From Acidimicrobiia bacterium (GTDB taxonomy: Bacteria; Actinomycetota; Acidimicrobiia; Acidimicrobiales; Aldehydirespiratoraceae): a DNA stretch of 45,153 nucleotides. Of the stretch, positions 15,871 through 23,392 are shown piece after piece; position 1 is the first letter of the stretch, and each line of letters opens with the position of its first letter. Both the position numbers and the translations under genes were made by a program. The notes below the pieces were generated by a model, which was not told the origin of the DNA, searched no databases, and worked only from the letters and a program-made list of their open reading frames with translations. The stretch is from the NCBI GenBank assembly GCA_024421095.1, contig JAHQYM010000011.1, positions 1-45,153 of the forward strand, written 5' to 3'.

Positions 15871-16608
15871 ATGCTCAGCCACAAGAGCTTAAACGCTGTG
15901 ATGCGCTGCGCGCTCGAAACCGCGAATACATGGGGGGAACCGAAGAAAATGTTGAGATTCGCTGAAGAACTTGTGTTGTTGTTGTTGCGTGACGATGACG
16001 GGAAGTTCGTTCACGTGCCTAATTGGTTGTTAGACAGAATCCTTGCTGGAGCCGTGCTGATGGACTTAGCGATGGAATATCGCCTAGACACAGACCCAGA
16101 AAGGCTAGTGTTGCTAGACGACACACCGACCGGCGACAGCCTGCTAGACCCCACACTGGCGCGTGTCGCAGCCGAACCGCAAGGCGAAAATGATGCTCGC
16201 TACTGGGTCGAACAAGAAGCCCAACACGGTGCCGGTATCCGTGAAGAAGTGCTGAGGCGACTAGTCGAGAAGGGCATTCTCGAACGCCAAGACGACCGGT
16301 TCCTGTGGGTGTTCAAATCTCGCCGCTACCCGATCGTTGATGGCAAAGTCGAACGGGAAGTGAAACTGCGGATTATGGGTGTGCTGTTCAGCGACGAAAT
16401 CCCCGACCCACGTGATGTGGTAATCATCTGCCTAGCGGACGCTTGCGGACTATTCAGAGAACTGCTACCGAAACGAGAACTCGACCAAGCGTCAGTGCGC
16501 ATTGAGCAAGTCCGCAAACTCGATCTTATCGGCCAAGCAATGTCACAAACGATCTACGACATGGGGATGTGGCTCGCTGCTAGCCGGATCGAAGGCCGAA
16601 TGTTCTAA
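15871..16608 (+). CDS. GPP34 (Golgi phosphoprotein 3-like) family protein
   Basis: 245 residues matching bacterial GPP34-domain proteins: MLRFAEELVLLLLRDDDGKF (27-46), then LLDRILAGAVLMDLAME (57-73), VLLDDTPTGDSLLDP, and a C-terminal VVIICLADACGLFREL helix. Bacterial members are cytosolic or peripheral-membrane proteins of unknown role; eukaryotic GOLPH3 binds phosphatidylinositol-4-phosphate. The start is uncertain: ATG 15871 has a -10-like box placed for leaderless translation, whereas ATG 15949 would match the usual N terminus of the family. It lies inside the heme cluster between hemC and hemB on the same strand, with no evident link to tetrapyrroles. Confidence 0.82.
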   Translation: MLSHKSLNAVMRCALETANTWGEPKKMLRFAEELVLLLLRDDDGKFVHVPNWLLDRILAGAVLMDLAMEYRLDTDPERLVLLDDTPTGDSLLDPTLARVAAEPQGENDARYWVEQEAQHGAGIREEVLRRLVEKGILERQDDRFLWVFKSRRYPIVDGKVEREVKLRIMGVLFSDEIPDPRDVVIICLADACGLFRELLPKRELDQASVRIEQVRKLDLIGQAMSQTIYDMGMWLAASRIEGRMF

Positions 16609-16645
16609 ACCCGAACCCGCCGCTGCGTGCCTCAACCAATTGGGT

Positions 16646-16651
16646 TAGCCT
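16646..16651 (+). promoter_or_regulatory. putative -10 box (TAGCCT) of leaderless hemB
   Basis: TAGCCT is followed by six bases (GACAGG) and the GTG start of hemB at 16658. The spacing places the transcription start on the GTG itself. The absence of a ribosome-binding site fits leaderless translation. Confidence 0.45.
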
Positions 16652-16657
16652 GACAGG

Positions 16658-17638
16658 GTGCCATTTCCTCAACGCCGTTTGCGCCGACTGCGCCGCACCC
16701 CGGCCTTACGGCGACTCGTGGCCGAAACGCAGCTACGGGTTGAAGACCTGATCGCACCGCTTTTCGTGCGTGAAGGGTTGCGGGACCCGCAGCCGATAGC
16801 TTCATTGCCCGGCCATGCCCAACACACGATCGACTCTTTGCGAACCGAGGTGCGGGAACTCCGTGAGTTGGGTGTTGGAGCGTTTTTGCTTTTTGGTGTC
16901 CCGCAACACAAGGATGCGGTTGGTTCGCAAGCCTGGCATCCCCACGGCATTGTGCAGAAGGCGTTAGGGGAGTTACGCAACGAGCACGGCTCCGACCTAG
17001 CACTGATCGCCGATTTGTGCCTTGACGAATACACCGACCACGGACATTGTGGGGTGCTTGATACGACAGGTCAGCCAGACAACGATGCTACCCTTGAACT
17101 GTATGGCAAAGTGGCGCTCGCTCAAGCCAATGCCGGAGCCGAAATTGTGGCACCATCGGGGATGATGGACGGTCAAGTAGCGGCGATCCGTAGCGCCCTA
17201 GACGATGGCAGTTTTCACAACACGGCCATTCTGGCTTACTCCGCCAAGTACGCCACCGCGCTTTACGGGCCTTTCCGTGACGCAGTTGACGTAAGCATCG
17301 TCGGCGGCGGTGACCGAAGTGGTTATCAGCAAAATGTGGCCAACGCTCGTGAAGCGGCACTAGAGATAAGTGAAGACATTGCTGAAGGTGCCGACATGGT
17401 GATGATAAAGCCCGCTTTGGCGTATCTTGATGTGATTGCTCGTGCTCGCAGGGAGACCGATGTTCCTTTGGCGGCTTACCATGTGAGCGGTGAATACGCC
17501 ATGGTCCACGCGGCTGCACAACGGGGTTGGCTGGAGCTTGAAGCGGTGGCATTCGAGCACACTCTGGCAATCAAGCGCGCCGGAGCCGACATGATCTGTA
17601 GCTATTTCACTCGGTTGCTTGCCGAGGAAGTGCTGTGA
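16658..17638 (+). CDS. hemB: porphobilinogen synthase (delta-aminolevulinate dehydratase)
   Basis: Condenses two 5-aminolevulinates to porphobilinogen. 326 residues. The two Schiff-base lysines are Lys197 (AYSAKYATALYGPF) and Lys251 (DMVMIKPALAYLD), matching the E. coli positions 195 and 247. The metal-binding region reads DLCLDEYTDHGHCG: Cys121, Asp123, Cys131. Classical zinc enzymes have Cys at all three positions and magnesium-type enzymes have none, so this is a mixed C-D-C site. The gene starts with GTG behind a -10-like TAGCCT and overlaps hemL by four bases (GTGA), so hemB and hemL are coupled. Confidence 0.95.
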   Translation: MPFPQRRLRRLRRTPALRRLVAETQLRVEDLIAPLFVREGLRDPQPIASLPGHAQHTIDSLRTEVRELRELGVGAFLLFGVPQHKDAVGSQAWHPHGIVQKALGELRNEHGSDLALIADLCLDEYTDHGHCGVLDTTGQPDNDATLELYGKVALAQANAGAEIVAPSGMMDGQVAAIRSALDDGSFHNTAILAYSAKYATALYGPFRDAVDVSIVGGGDRSGYQQNVANAREAALEISEDIAEGADMVMIKPALAYLDVIARARRETDVPLAAYHVSGEYAMVHAAAQRGWLELEAVAFEHTLAIKRAGADMICSYFTRLLAEEVL

Positions 17639-18924
17639 ACACGGCGGCTTCAACCACGGCGGCTTCGCGGTTGTCGAACACTGCTTTGTTTGGTCGTGCG
17701 GAGATGGTTATTCCCGGAGGGGTGAACTCACCTGTCCGAGCTTTTGGTTCGGTGGGTGGCACGCCGTATTTTGTGGCTCAAGCCGAGGGTGCCTACGTCA
17801 CCGACGTTGAAGGCAATCGCTACATCGACTATGTGCAAAGCTATGGTCCTTCGATCCTGGGACACGCGCACTCAGCCGTCACCCAAGCCGTGCAAAACGC
17901 TGCCGCTTTGGGTACTAGTTATGGAGCGCCCACTCACAGCGAGGTGCGGTTAGCTGAAGAAATTTGCGGCCGTGTGGCAGGGGTGGAGATGGTACGACTC
18001 GTGTCGAGCGGAACTGAAGCCACAATGACCGCTATTCGTGTTGCGCGAGCGGCTACTGGGCGTGACCGAATCGTGAAGTTCGCGGGCAATTATCATGGTC
18101 ATTGCGATGCTTTGTTGGTTGCTGGCGGTTCGGGTATCGCACAGCAGGGTTTGGTTGGTTCTGCTGGGGTGACGGAGGGTGCTGTGGCCGACACTGTGGT
18201 GGCTCCATACAACGTAGTGCCAACTTTGGACGAAACGGTTGCGGCGGTGGTGGTTGAACCAGTTGCTGCGAACATGGGGCTTGTCGAACCTGTTGAGGGT
18301 TTTCTTGAGGGTCTGCGTGTGGCGTGTAGCGAGGTTGGTGCGTTGTTGATTTTTGATGAGGTGATTACTGGGTTCCGTCTTTGTTTTGGCGGTGCAGCAC
18401 AGTGGTATGGGATTAGGCCCGATATCTGGTGTTTCGGTAAGGTGATCGGTGGTGGTTTGCCGATGGGAGCGCTTGGAGCATCGGTTGCGATCATGAACAA
18501 TCTCGCTCCGTTAGGTGGGGTGTATCAAGCGGGTACTTTGTCGGGGAACCCTTTGGCCACCGCCGCGGGGTTAGCCACACTCGAGCATTTGACCACCGAC
18601 GCGTTCCGCAAACTGGTTGACATATCAACATATCTGCAACAAGGTATGACCGAGGCTTTTGAAGCTGCCGGGGTTGCTGCTTGTGTGCCGCGGGTGGGGC
18701 CGCTCTTGGGGTTGTTTTTCGGTGCTAACCCGCCAACAGACTTCGATTCGGCCAAAGCGATTTGCGACAACGGGATTTATGCGAAGTTTTTTCACAAGAT
18801 GTTGAGCCGGCGTGTGGCCTTCGCCCCTGGTGCCTATGAAGCGATCTTCACTTCGCTAGCCCACACCGAAACCGAACTAGATGCCACAATCGCAGCTTGC
18901 GCCGAAACCGCCAAAGAACTATGA
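17635..18924 (+). CDS. hemL: glutamate-1-semialdehyde 2,1-aminomutase
   Basis: PLP enzyme that converts glutamate-1-semialdehyde from HemA into 5-aminolevulinate. 429 residues. Features in order: GGVNSPVRAFGSVGGTPYF (substrate loop), LVSSGTEATMTAIRVAR, FAGNYHGHCD, LIFDEVITGFR, and the PLP-binding Lys269 in CFGKVIGGGLPMGALG. The GTG start overlaps the hemB stop. It is the last gene of the heme cluster; downstream genes are on the opposite strand. A short stem CACG-TTTT-CGTG just after the stop (about 18945-18956) is too small to call a terminator. Confidence 0.95.
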   Translation: MNTAASTTAASRLSNTALFGRAEMVIPGGVNSPVRAFGSVGGTPYFVAQAEGAYVTDVEGNRYIDYVQSYGPSILGHAHSAVTQAVQNAAALGTSYGAPTHSEVRLAEEICGRVAGVEMVRLVSSGTEATMTAIRVARAATGRDRIVKFAGNYHGHCDALLVAGGSGIAQQGLVGSAGVTEGAVADTVVAPYNVVPTLDETVAAVVVEPVAANMGLVEPVEGFLEGLRVACSEVGALLIFDEVITGFRLCFGGAAQWYGIRPDIWCFGKVIGGGLPMGALGASVAIMNNLAPLGGVYQAGTLSGNPLATAAGLATLEHLTTDAFRKLVDISTYLQQGMTEAFEAAGVAACVPRVGPLLGLFFGANPPTDFDSAKAICDNGIYAKFFHKMLSRRVAFAPGAYEAIFTSLAHTETELDATIAACAETAKEL

Positions 18925-19012
18925 TCCAAACTCGCCGGGCCGTTCACGTTTTCGTGTACACCAATCGTTAACCAAAAAGGTTGCGTGAACGCTGCTGGCG
19001 CTCACCGAGCGT

Positions 19013-20014
19013 TCAGAGCGAAAAAGCTGAGTCGTATAGGCGATCTGCGAGCGATTTGATTTCTGCGACTAGGGCAAGCTTCGTTCGCCACCCAACTGGG
19101 ATCGCCGCCGCGCCGTAGTATGCGCCGGCGAGCTGACCGTAGATGGCACCAGAAGTGTCTGCATCGTCACCGAGATTCACCGCGAGCAAAGCGCCTTCGC
19201 GGAAGCTGTCGGAGCAACGGAAGGCCCACAAAGCGGCTTCAAGAGAATCGACAACGTAGCCCGTTCCTTTAATTTGCGGCGGTTCACGATCCTTGAACGA
19301 TCCTCCCGCAACGCACGCAACCTTTTCGGCGAGGGGGTCTCGCTGCCAGAGCTGATCGACGGGGCAATAGCCCGAAGAGAGCAGCACTTGCTTGCCGAGG
19401 CCCCGCAAGGCACCGTGCAGCAGACCAGCGAAGTAGCGGCAGGCATCTACCGATTCCCGTGCCTGGTGCGTGATCCGTGAACTGTCGGCGGCCGTGTCAA
19501 TGGCTTGCACAGCGTTAGCTGCGTAGTACATTGGCACCGGCGCGAGCCGCATCAGCGAACCGTTCCCTGCGCTCATTGGATCGGTGGAACCGGCAAACGG
19601 GTCTCCGTTTTGTATGAAGCGCGATAGTGCGCTGCTGACAGTCATCCCGATGTCGAAACACGCGCCCGTGCTCGACAAATAGCCTTCGCGCCACCAGCGC
19701 ACGTAACGCGTCATCTGGTCGGTGGGATCAAACCCACCGCACTCAAGCAAGCTCGTGGCGAGACACAGTGCCATTGACGTGTCGTCAGTCCACTCTCCAG
19801 GCTCTAAGGCGAACGGTCCGCCTCCGACCATGTCATCTATCGGTGCAAACGAGCCGGGGTATTGGAACTCGAGCGTGGTGCCGAGAGCGTCGCCCACGGC
19901 CAGTCCCAGCAAGCAACCCCGGAAGCGATCTCGTGTGACGGCCTCACCACCAGATGCTCCCGAGACGGGTTCGCTTACCGTGCGTTCGGTTGATGGTCGC
20001 CTCACGGCCGGCAT
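19013..20014 (-). CDS. ADP-ribosylglycohydrolase family protein
   Basis: 333 residues of the DraG/ARH fold, enzymes that remove ADP-ribose from proteins or related conjugates with a di-magnesium centre. Metal-binding motifs are visible: GDALG near residue 41, EWTDDTSMAL near 73, and the C-terminal NLGDDADTSGAIYGQLAGAYYG. SAGNGSLMRLAPVP is the conserved middle motif. The N-terminal 25 residues are polar and probably not part of the fold; the ATG at 20014 has no clear ribosome-binding site. The gene lies 43 bases after serS on the same strand and may be co-transcribed. The in vivo substrate is unknown. Confidence 0.88.
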   Translation of the reverse strand: MPAVRRPSTERTVSEPVSGASGGEAVTRDRFRGCLLGLAVGDALGTTLEFQYPGSFAPIDDMVGGGPFALEPGEWTDDTSMALCLATSLLECGGFDPTDQMTRYVRWWREGYLSSTGACFDIGMTVSSALSRFIQNGDPFAGSTDPMSAGNGSLMRLAPVPMYYAANAVQAIDTAADSSRITHQARESVDACRYFAGLLHGALRGLGKQVLLSSGYCPVDQLWQRDPLAEKVACVAGGSFKDREPPQIKGTGYVVDSLEAALWAFRCSDSFREGALLAVNLGDDADTSGAIYGQLAGAYYGAAAIPVGWRTKLALVAEIKSLADRLYDSAFSL

Positions 20015-20057
20015 GTTCGGTTGCGAGGCGTGTGCAACTGTTGAGCTTTCAACACCA

Positions 20058-21374
20058 TCATTCCCCCAGATCCACGAAGGGACTGTGAATGCGCGGTTCT
20101 ATCTTGGTGAGGCCGCCGAGGTAGGGGTGCAGGGCTTCTGGCATCTCAACTGAACCGTCGGGTTGGCGATAAGTCTCCACAATCGCTGCCCAGACCCGTG
20201 GAACGGCTAGCGCCGAGCCGTTCAGGCTATGTGCAAACTCGGTTCCCTTGGTGCCTTTGCGACGAAAACGGATGTTTGCACGGCGGGTTTGATAGTCGGT
20301 ACACCAAGAAACTGAGGAAACCTCAAGCCAACGATCAGCGCCCGGCGCAAACACCTCAATATCAAACGTGCGTGTGCCAGCACCGCTAATGTCGCCGCAA
20401 GCCAAATCTAAAATGCGATAGGTCAACCCCAAATCACGGATAGCACCCTCAGCTCGGTCAAGAATTTCGTGATGCATATCGTGACCCTGCTGAGGAGTGC
20501 AGAACGCATACATCTCGACTTTGTCAAACTCATGCACCCGCAACAAACCACGAGTGTCGCGGCCCGCCGCGCCCGCTTCACGCCGATAACAAGACGTGTG
20601 CGCCATTAGCCGCAAAGGCAAATCCGTCTCGCTCAACACCTCTCCAGCAAACATTGAAGTCAACGGAACCTCAGCAGTTGGAATAGCCCACAAATCGTCA
20701 CGCGAAACGTGGTAGGCATCATCGGCAAACTTTGGTAGATGCCCACTACCGATCATCGTGTCTGACTTCACTAGGGTCGGCGGCCGCACTTCTTCAAAAG
20801 CGTCACGGTTGCGTTCAAGGCCAAAAGCAATCAAGGCCCGCAACAACTGTGCTCCGGCACCTCGATACATCACGAACATCGAACCGGAAAGACGCACTGC
20901 ACGGTCGACATCAAGTATTTGTAGTTGTTCACCGACATCCCAATGGGGAACTTTCTGGTGATCATCGAAACGTTCGGGATCGAACCCCGAGTTGCGCACT
21001 TCGACATTAGCATCTTCAGAAAACCCGTCTGGCGCATCGCTTGACGGCATATTCGAAACGTTGAGCAGCCGCACTTCAATTTCTCTACTGAGTTGCGTAC
21101 ACCGTTCATCAAGCACCTTTTCTTCGGCCCCCAAAGCACGGCTACGGGCAGCTAACTCCTTGGTATCAGCCGATTTGCCTTCGGCGTGCAACAAGCCAAC
21201 TTGTTTGGAAGTTTGGCGTATTTCGGCGCGCAATTCATCTCGGCTGGTGGACAATGCACGTAACCTCGAATCAAGTTCAACGATCTCATCAATTGCCGAT
21301 GTTGACTCGCCTCGGCGCGCGATAGCAGCCTTTACGGCATCTGGGTTTGAGCGGATTAACTTGATGTCGAGCAT
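20058..21374 (-). CDS. serS: seryl-tRNA synthetase
   Basis: Class II aminoacyl-tRNA synthetase charging tRNA-Ser. 438 residues. It has an N-terminal tRNA-binding coiled coil (about 30-105), then the catalytic core with TAEVPLTSMFAGE and motif 2 SCYRREAGAAGRDTRGL followed by RVHEFDKVEMYAF. Motif 3 is near the C terminus (NGSALAVPRVWAAIVE). It begins MLDIKLIRSNPDAVKAAIARR, typical of the family. A TAACGT eight bases before the ATG could be a -10 box for a leaderless transcript. It is not part of the oxidase operon immediately upstream on the same strand, or is at best a distal member. Confidence 0.95.
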   Translation of the reverse strand: MLDIKLIRSNPDAVKAAIARRGESTSAIDEIVELDSRLRALSTSRDELRAEIRQTSKQVGLLHAEGKSADTKELAARSRALGAEEKVLDERCTQLSREIEVRLLNVSNMPSSDAPDGFSEDANVEVRNSGFDPERFDDHQKVPHWDVGEQLQILDVDRAVRLSGSMFVMYRGAGAQLLRALIAFGLERNRDAFEEVRPPTLVKSDTMIGSGHLPKFADDAYHVSRDDLWAIPTAEVPLTSMFAGEVLSETDLPLRLMAHTSCYRREAGAAGRDTRGLLRVHEFDKVEMYAFCTPQQGHDMHHEILDRAEGAIRDLGLTYRILDLACGDISGAGTRTFDIEVFAPGADRWLEVSSVSWCTDYQTRRANIRFRRKGTKGTEFAHSLNGSALAVPRVWAAIVETYRQPDGSVEMPEALHPYLGGLTKIEPRIHSPFVDLGE

Positions 21375-21439
21375 AAGCTATGACGTTAGCGCCCCATCCG
21401 CGTAGTATGTCAAATTGCTGCTGAAGCTAAAACAAAAGG

Positions 21440-22369
21440 TCAGTTCGGGGCTTCACGAGGTGGTGCCGGGTTGTCGTCAAAGACTTTTTGTACATCACTG
21501 AACGACAGATCACCAGAAAGCGGAAACGTCGAGGCACGCGCTGCGGTAGCAGCGAGCGGTTTACGGTTGCCACGGGCTCGCGAATCGGCTTCACGACGAC
21601 CCGCCGTAAATCGAAAATAGCGAAGCGTGATAAGCGCCCAAAGATAAAATCCGCCCACAACTTTCATTACCGCTCCGGCAGCTTGCTGATCGTCTGTAGG
21701 CGAAATTCCCCAAAGCCCCACGCTGTGATCGTATGCCGAATAGACCACACCATTAGCGAACGTCAGCCAGCCGGCAGGTACGGTTGGCACGATCGAGCTA
21801 ATAAACAGGTAGACCATTTTGCCCGGTTCACTCAACTGCAACTCAGGCAATGGCCCTACTACTGGGAACCACATCAACAAAGCCGAGAAAAAGACCGCTA
21901 AATGGATTGCGTAATGAAAAACACCATTTTCCACAGACAAGTTCACGACCGCCGACCAATGCGAAAGGATTTGTAAGGCGTTGAATATCACGGCTGCGGT
22001 AATCGGTTTGGTCAACACCTTCAAAATACGCGAACTCAAACCACCATCTATCACAATCAATCTGGCCAACCATTCCGGCATCGCTAAGAGCATCAACGGG
22101 GGCACGATAAAAGCGATCAACAAATGTTGCCCCATATGCACTGAATAAAGGTACTCTTCGGCGATGTCATGCATGGGCCAATCCGCTGCTACCCACAAAA
22201 GAAAGACACCAAACGCGAAGCAACGTTTCTGTCTTTTGGTGACAATGGTTTGCCCGTCTGGCACCACCAAAGGGCCAATGTGGTGCACCGAGTAATACCC
22301 CAGAAAAATTATGCCGGCGATCAACAACCAAACCGCGGGATGAGCCTCAAATTCCCACGGCCCACTCAT
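21440..22369 (-). CDS. ctaG: cytochrome c oxidase assembly protein CtaG (caa3 type)
   Basis: 309 residues with about seven membrane helices. The sequence HIAEEYLYSVHMGQHLL-like segment (MHDIAEEYLYSVHMGQHLLI), VVNLSVENGVFHYAIHLAVF and WFPVVGPLP are family features of the Bacillus-type caa3_CtaG assembly factor, which is unrelated to Cox11. Several His residues in or near the helices suggest copper handling for CuB or CuA insertion. The C terminus is a soluble Arg/Ala-rich tail. It is the last gene of the oxidase operon, three bases after the subunit IV stop. Confidence 0.9.
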   Translation of the reverse strand: MSGPWEFEAHPAVWLLIAGIIFLGYYSVHHIGPLVVPDGQTIVTKRQKRCFAFGVFLLWVAADWPMHDIAEEYLYSVHMGQHLLIAFIVPPLMLLAMPEWLARLIVIDGGLSSRILKVLTKPITAAVIFNALQILSHWSAVVNLSVENGVFHYAIHLAVFFSALLMWFPVVGPLPELQLSEPGKMVYLFISSIVPTVPAGWLTFANGVVYSAYDHSVGLWGISPTDDQQAAGAVMKVVGGFYLWALITLRYFRFTAGRREADSRARGNRKPLAATAARASTFPLSGDLSFSDVQKVFDDNPAPPREAPN

Positions 22370-22372
22370 CGC

Positions 22373-22741
22373 TCAAACCCAGAACTCAAAAGCAGTGAGC
22401 GTAGCAACATAAACGGCCACCGCGAGCAGCAAACCCCCAACAAACATTTTCGCAAAGATTGAGTTGTCGAACTTGAGATGCATAAACCATGTGGCCACCA
22501 ACCAGAACTTGACAACCATCATCAATAGCAACGAAGGGACAAGTAGTTGCCCCCAGTTGTACACCGTCTCAAAATAGGTAAAAACTTCAACCGCAGTAAT
22601 CGCCGCAAGTATCAAAGCAATCTTGATGTAAGCCCAGTCCGACGGGTGTTTGTGCTCGTGTGCTGCGGCATTTTCGTGGTTGTCAGCTTGCTCCGTGGAA
22701 TGAGTGGCCGTGTCGGTACTCGTTGTGTTGGTAGCGGTCAT
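22373..22741 (-). CDS. cytochrome c oxidase subunit IV family protein
   Basis: 122 residues. The N-terminal 35 are soluble and His/Glu-rich (EQADNHENAAAHEHKHPSDW). Three membrane helices follow, with the pattern EVFTYFE, VKFWLVATWFMHLKFD and a last hydrophobic helix. This is the prokaryotic COX4 / CyoD-like subunit IV, a non-catalytic stabilising subunit of caa3 and bo-type oxidases. It sits between ctaE and ctaG, the standard position. Confidence 0.85.
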   Translation of the reverse strand: MTATNTTSTDTATHSTEQADNHENAAAHEHKHPSDWAYIKIALILAAITAVEVFTYFETVYNWGQLLVPSLLLMMVVKFWLVATWFMHLKFDNSIFAKMFVGGLLLAVAVYVATLTAFEFWV

Positions 22742-22756
22742 TTTCCCTCCAATTCC

Positions 22757-23392
22757 CTAAGCCGGAATCAGATAAATCACGGTGAATATAAAAATCCACA
22801 CAATATCTACGAAGTGCCAATACAACCCCGCGATCTCGACAGTTTCGGCGTGCTGTGGCCTTAACTTGCCTTGCCAAGAGGCAACGAACAAAGACATCAA
22901 CATCACAATTCCCAAGCTGACATGCACCCCATGAAAACCGGTAAGCGTGAAAAAGGCCGAACTAGCCGGGTTGTTCGTAAAGCCAACATCTTCACGCAAG
23001 AAAGCCGTGAACTCGTATACTTGGCCGCCAATAAACACACCACCGAGCAAACTCGTGGTCAGCAACCAAATCCTGAACCCGAAATTGTCGCCACGGGTGA
23101 TCGCGGCCAAAGCCAACACCATCGTCAATGAACTCATCAGTAAGACAAAGGAACTTACAGACGTGAAGGGGATGTCGAAAACGTCTGTTGGTATCGGTAA
23201 GTTGTCTGGGCCTCGGCGGGTTTTGTAAAGCAGGTACGTAGAGATCAAACCGCCAAAGAGCAAGCATTCAGACCCCAGAAATAACCACATCGCCAACTTC
23301 GTGTTGGAAATACCCGTAGAAGGCCCGTGTTCAGAAGATTCCTGATCGCTGTGGTCGTCAACGGTTGCCGTTTCGAGGGTTGCGTTGCTCAC
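22757..23392 (-). CDS. ctaE: cytochrome c oxidase subunit III
   Basis: 211 residues. A soluble N terminus of about 25 residues is followed by five membrane helices. Hallmarks are LAMWLFLGSECLLFGGLI (with the conserved Glu), SAFFTLTGFHGVHVSLGI and the C-terminal YWHFVDIVWIFIFTVIYL. Subunit III stabilises the CuB site and proton uptake in the aa3/caa3 oxidase. The start overlaps the ctaD stop by four bases, showing translational coupling. Confidence 0.94.
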   Translation of the reverse strand: MSNATLETATVDDHSDQESSEHGPSTGISNTKLAMWLFLGSECLLFGGLISTYLLYKTRRGPDNLPIPTDVFDIPFTSVSSFVLLMSSLTMVLALAAITRGDNFGFRIWLLTTSLLGGVFIGGQVYEFTAFLREDVGFTNNPASSAFFTLTGFHGVHVSLGIVMLMSLFVASWQGKLRPQHAETVEIAGLYWHFVDIVWIFIFTVIYLIPA

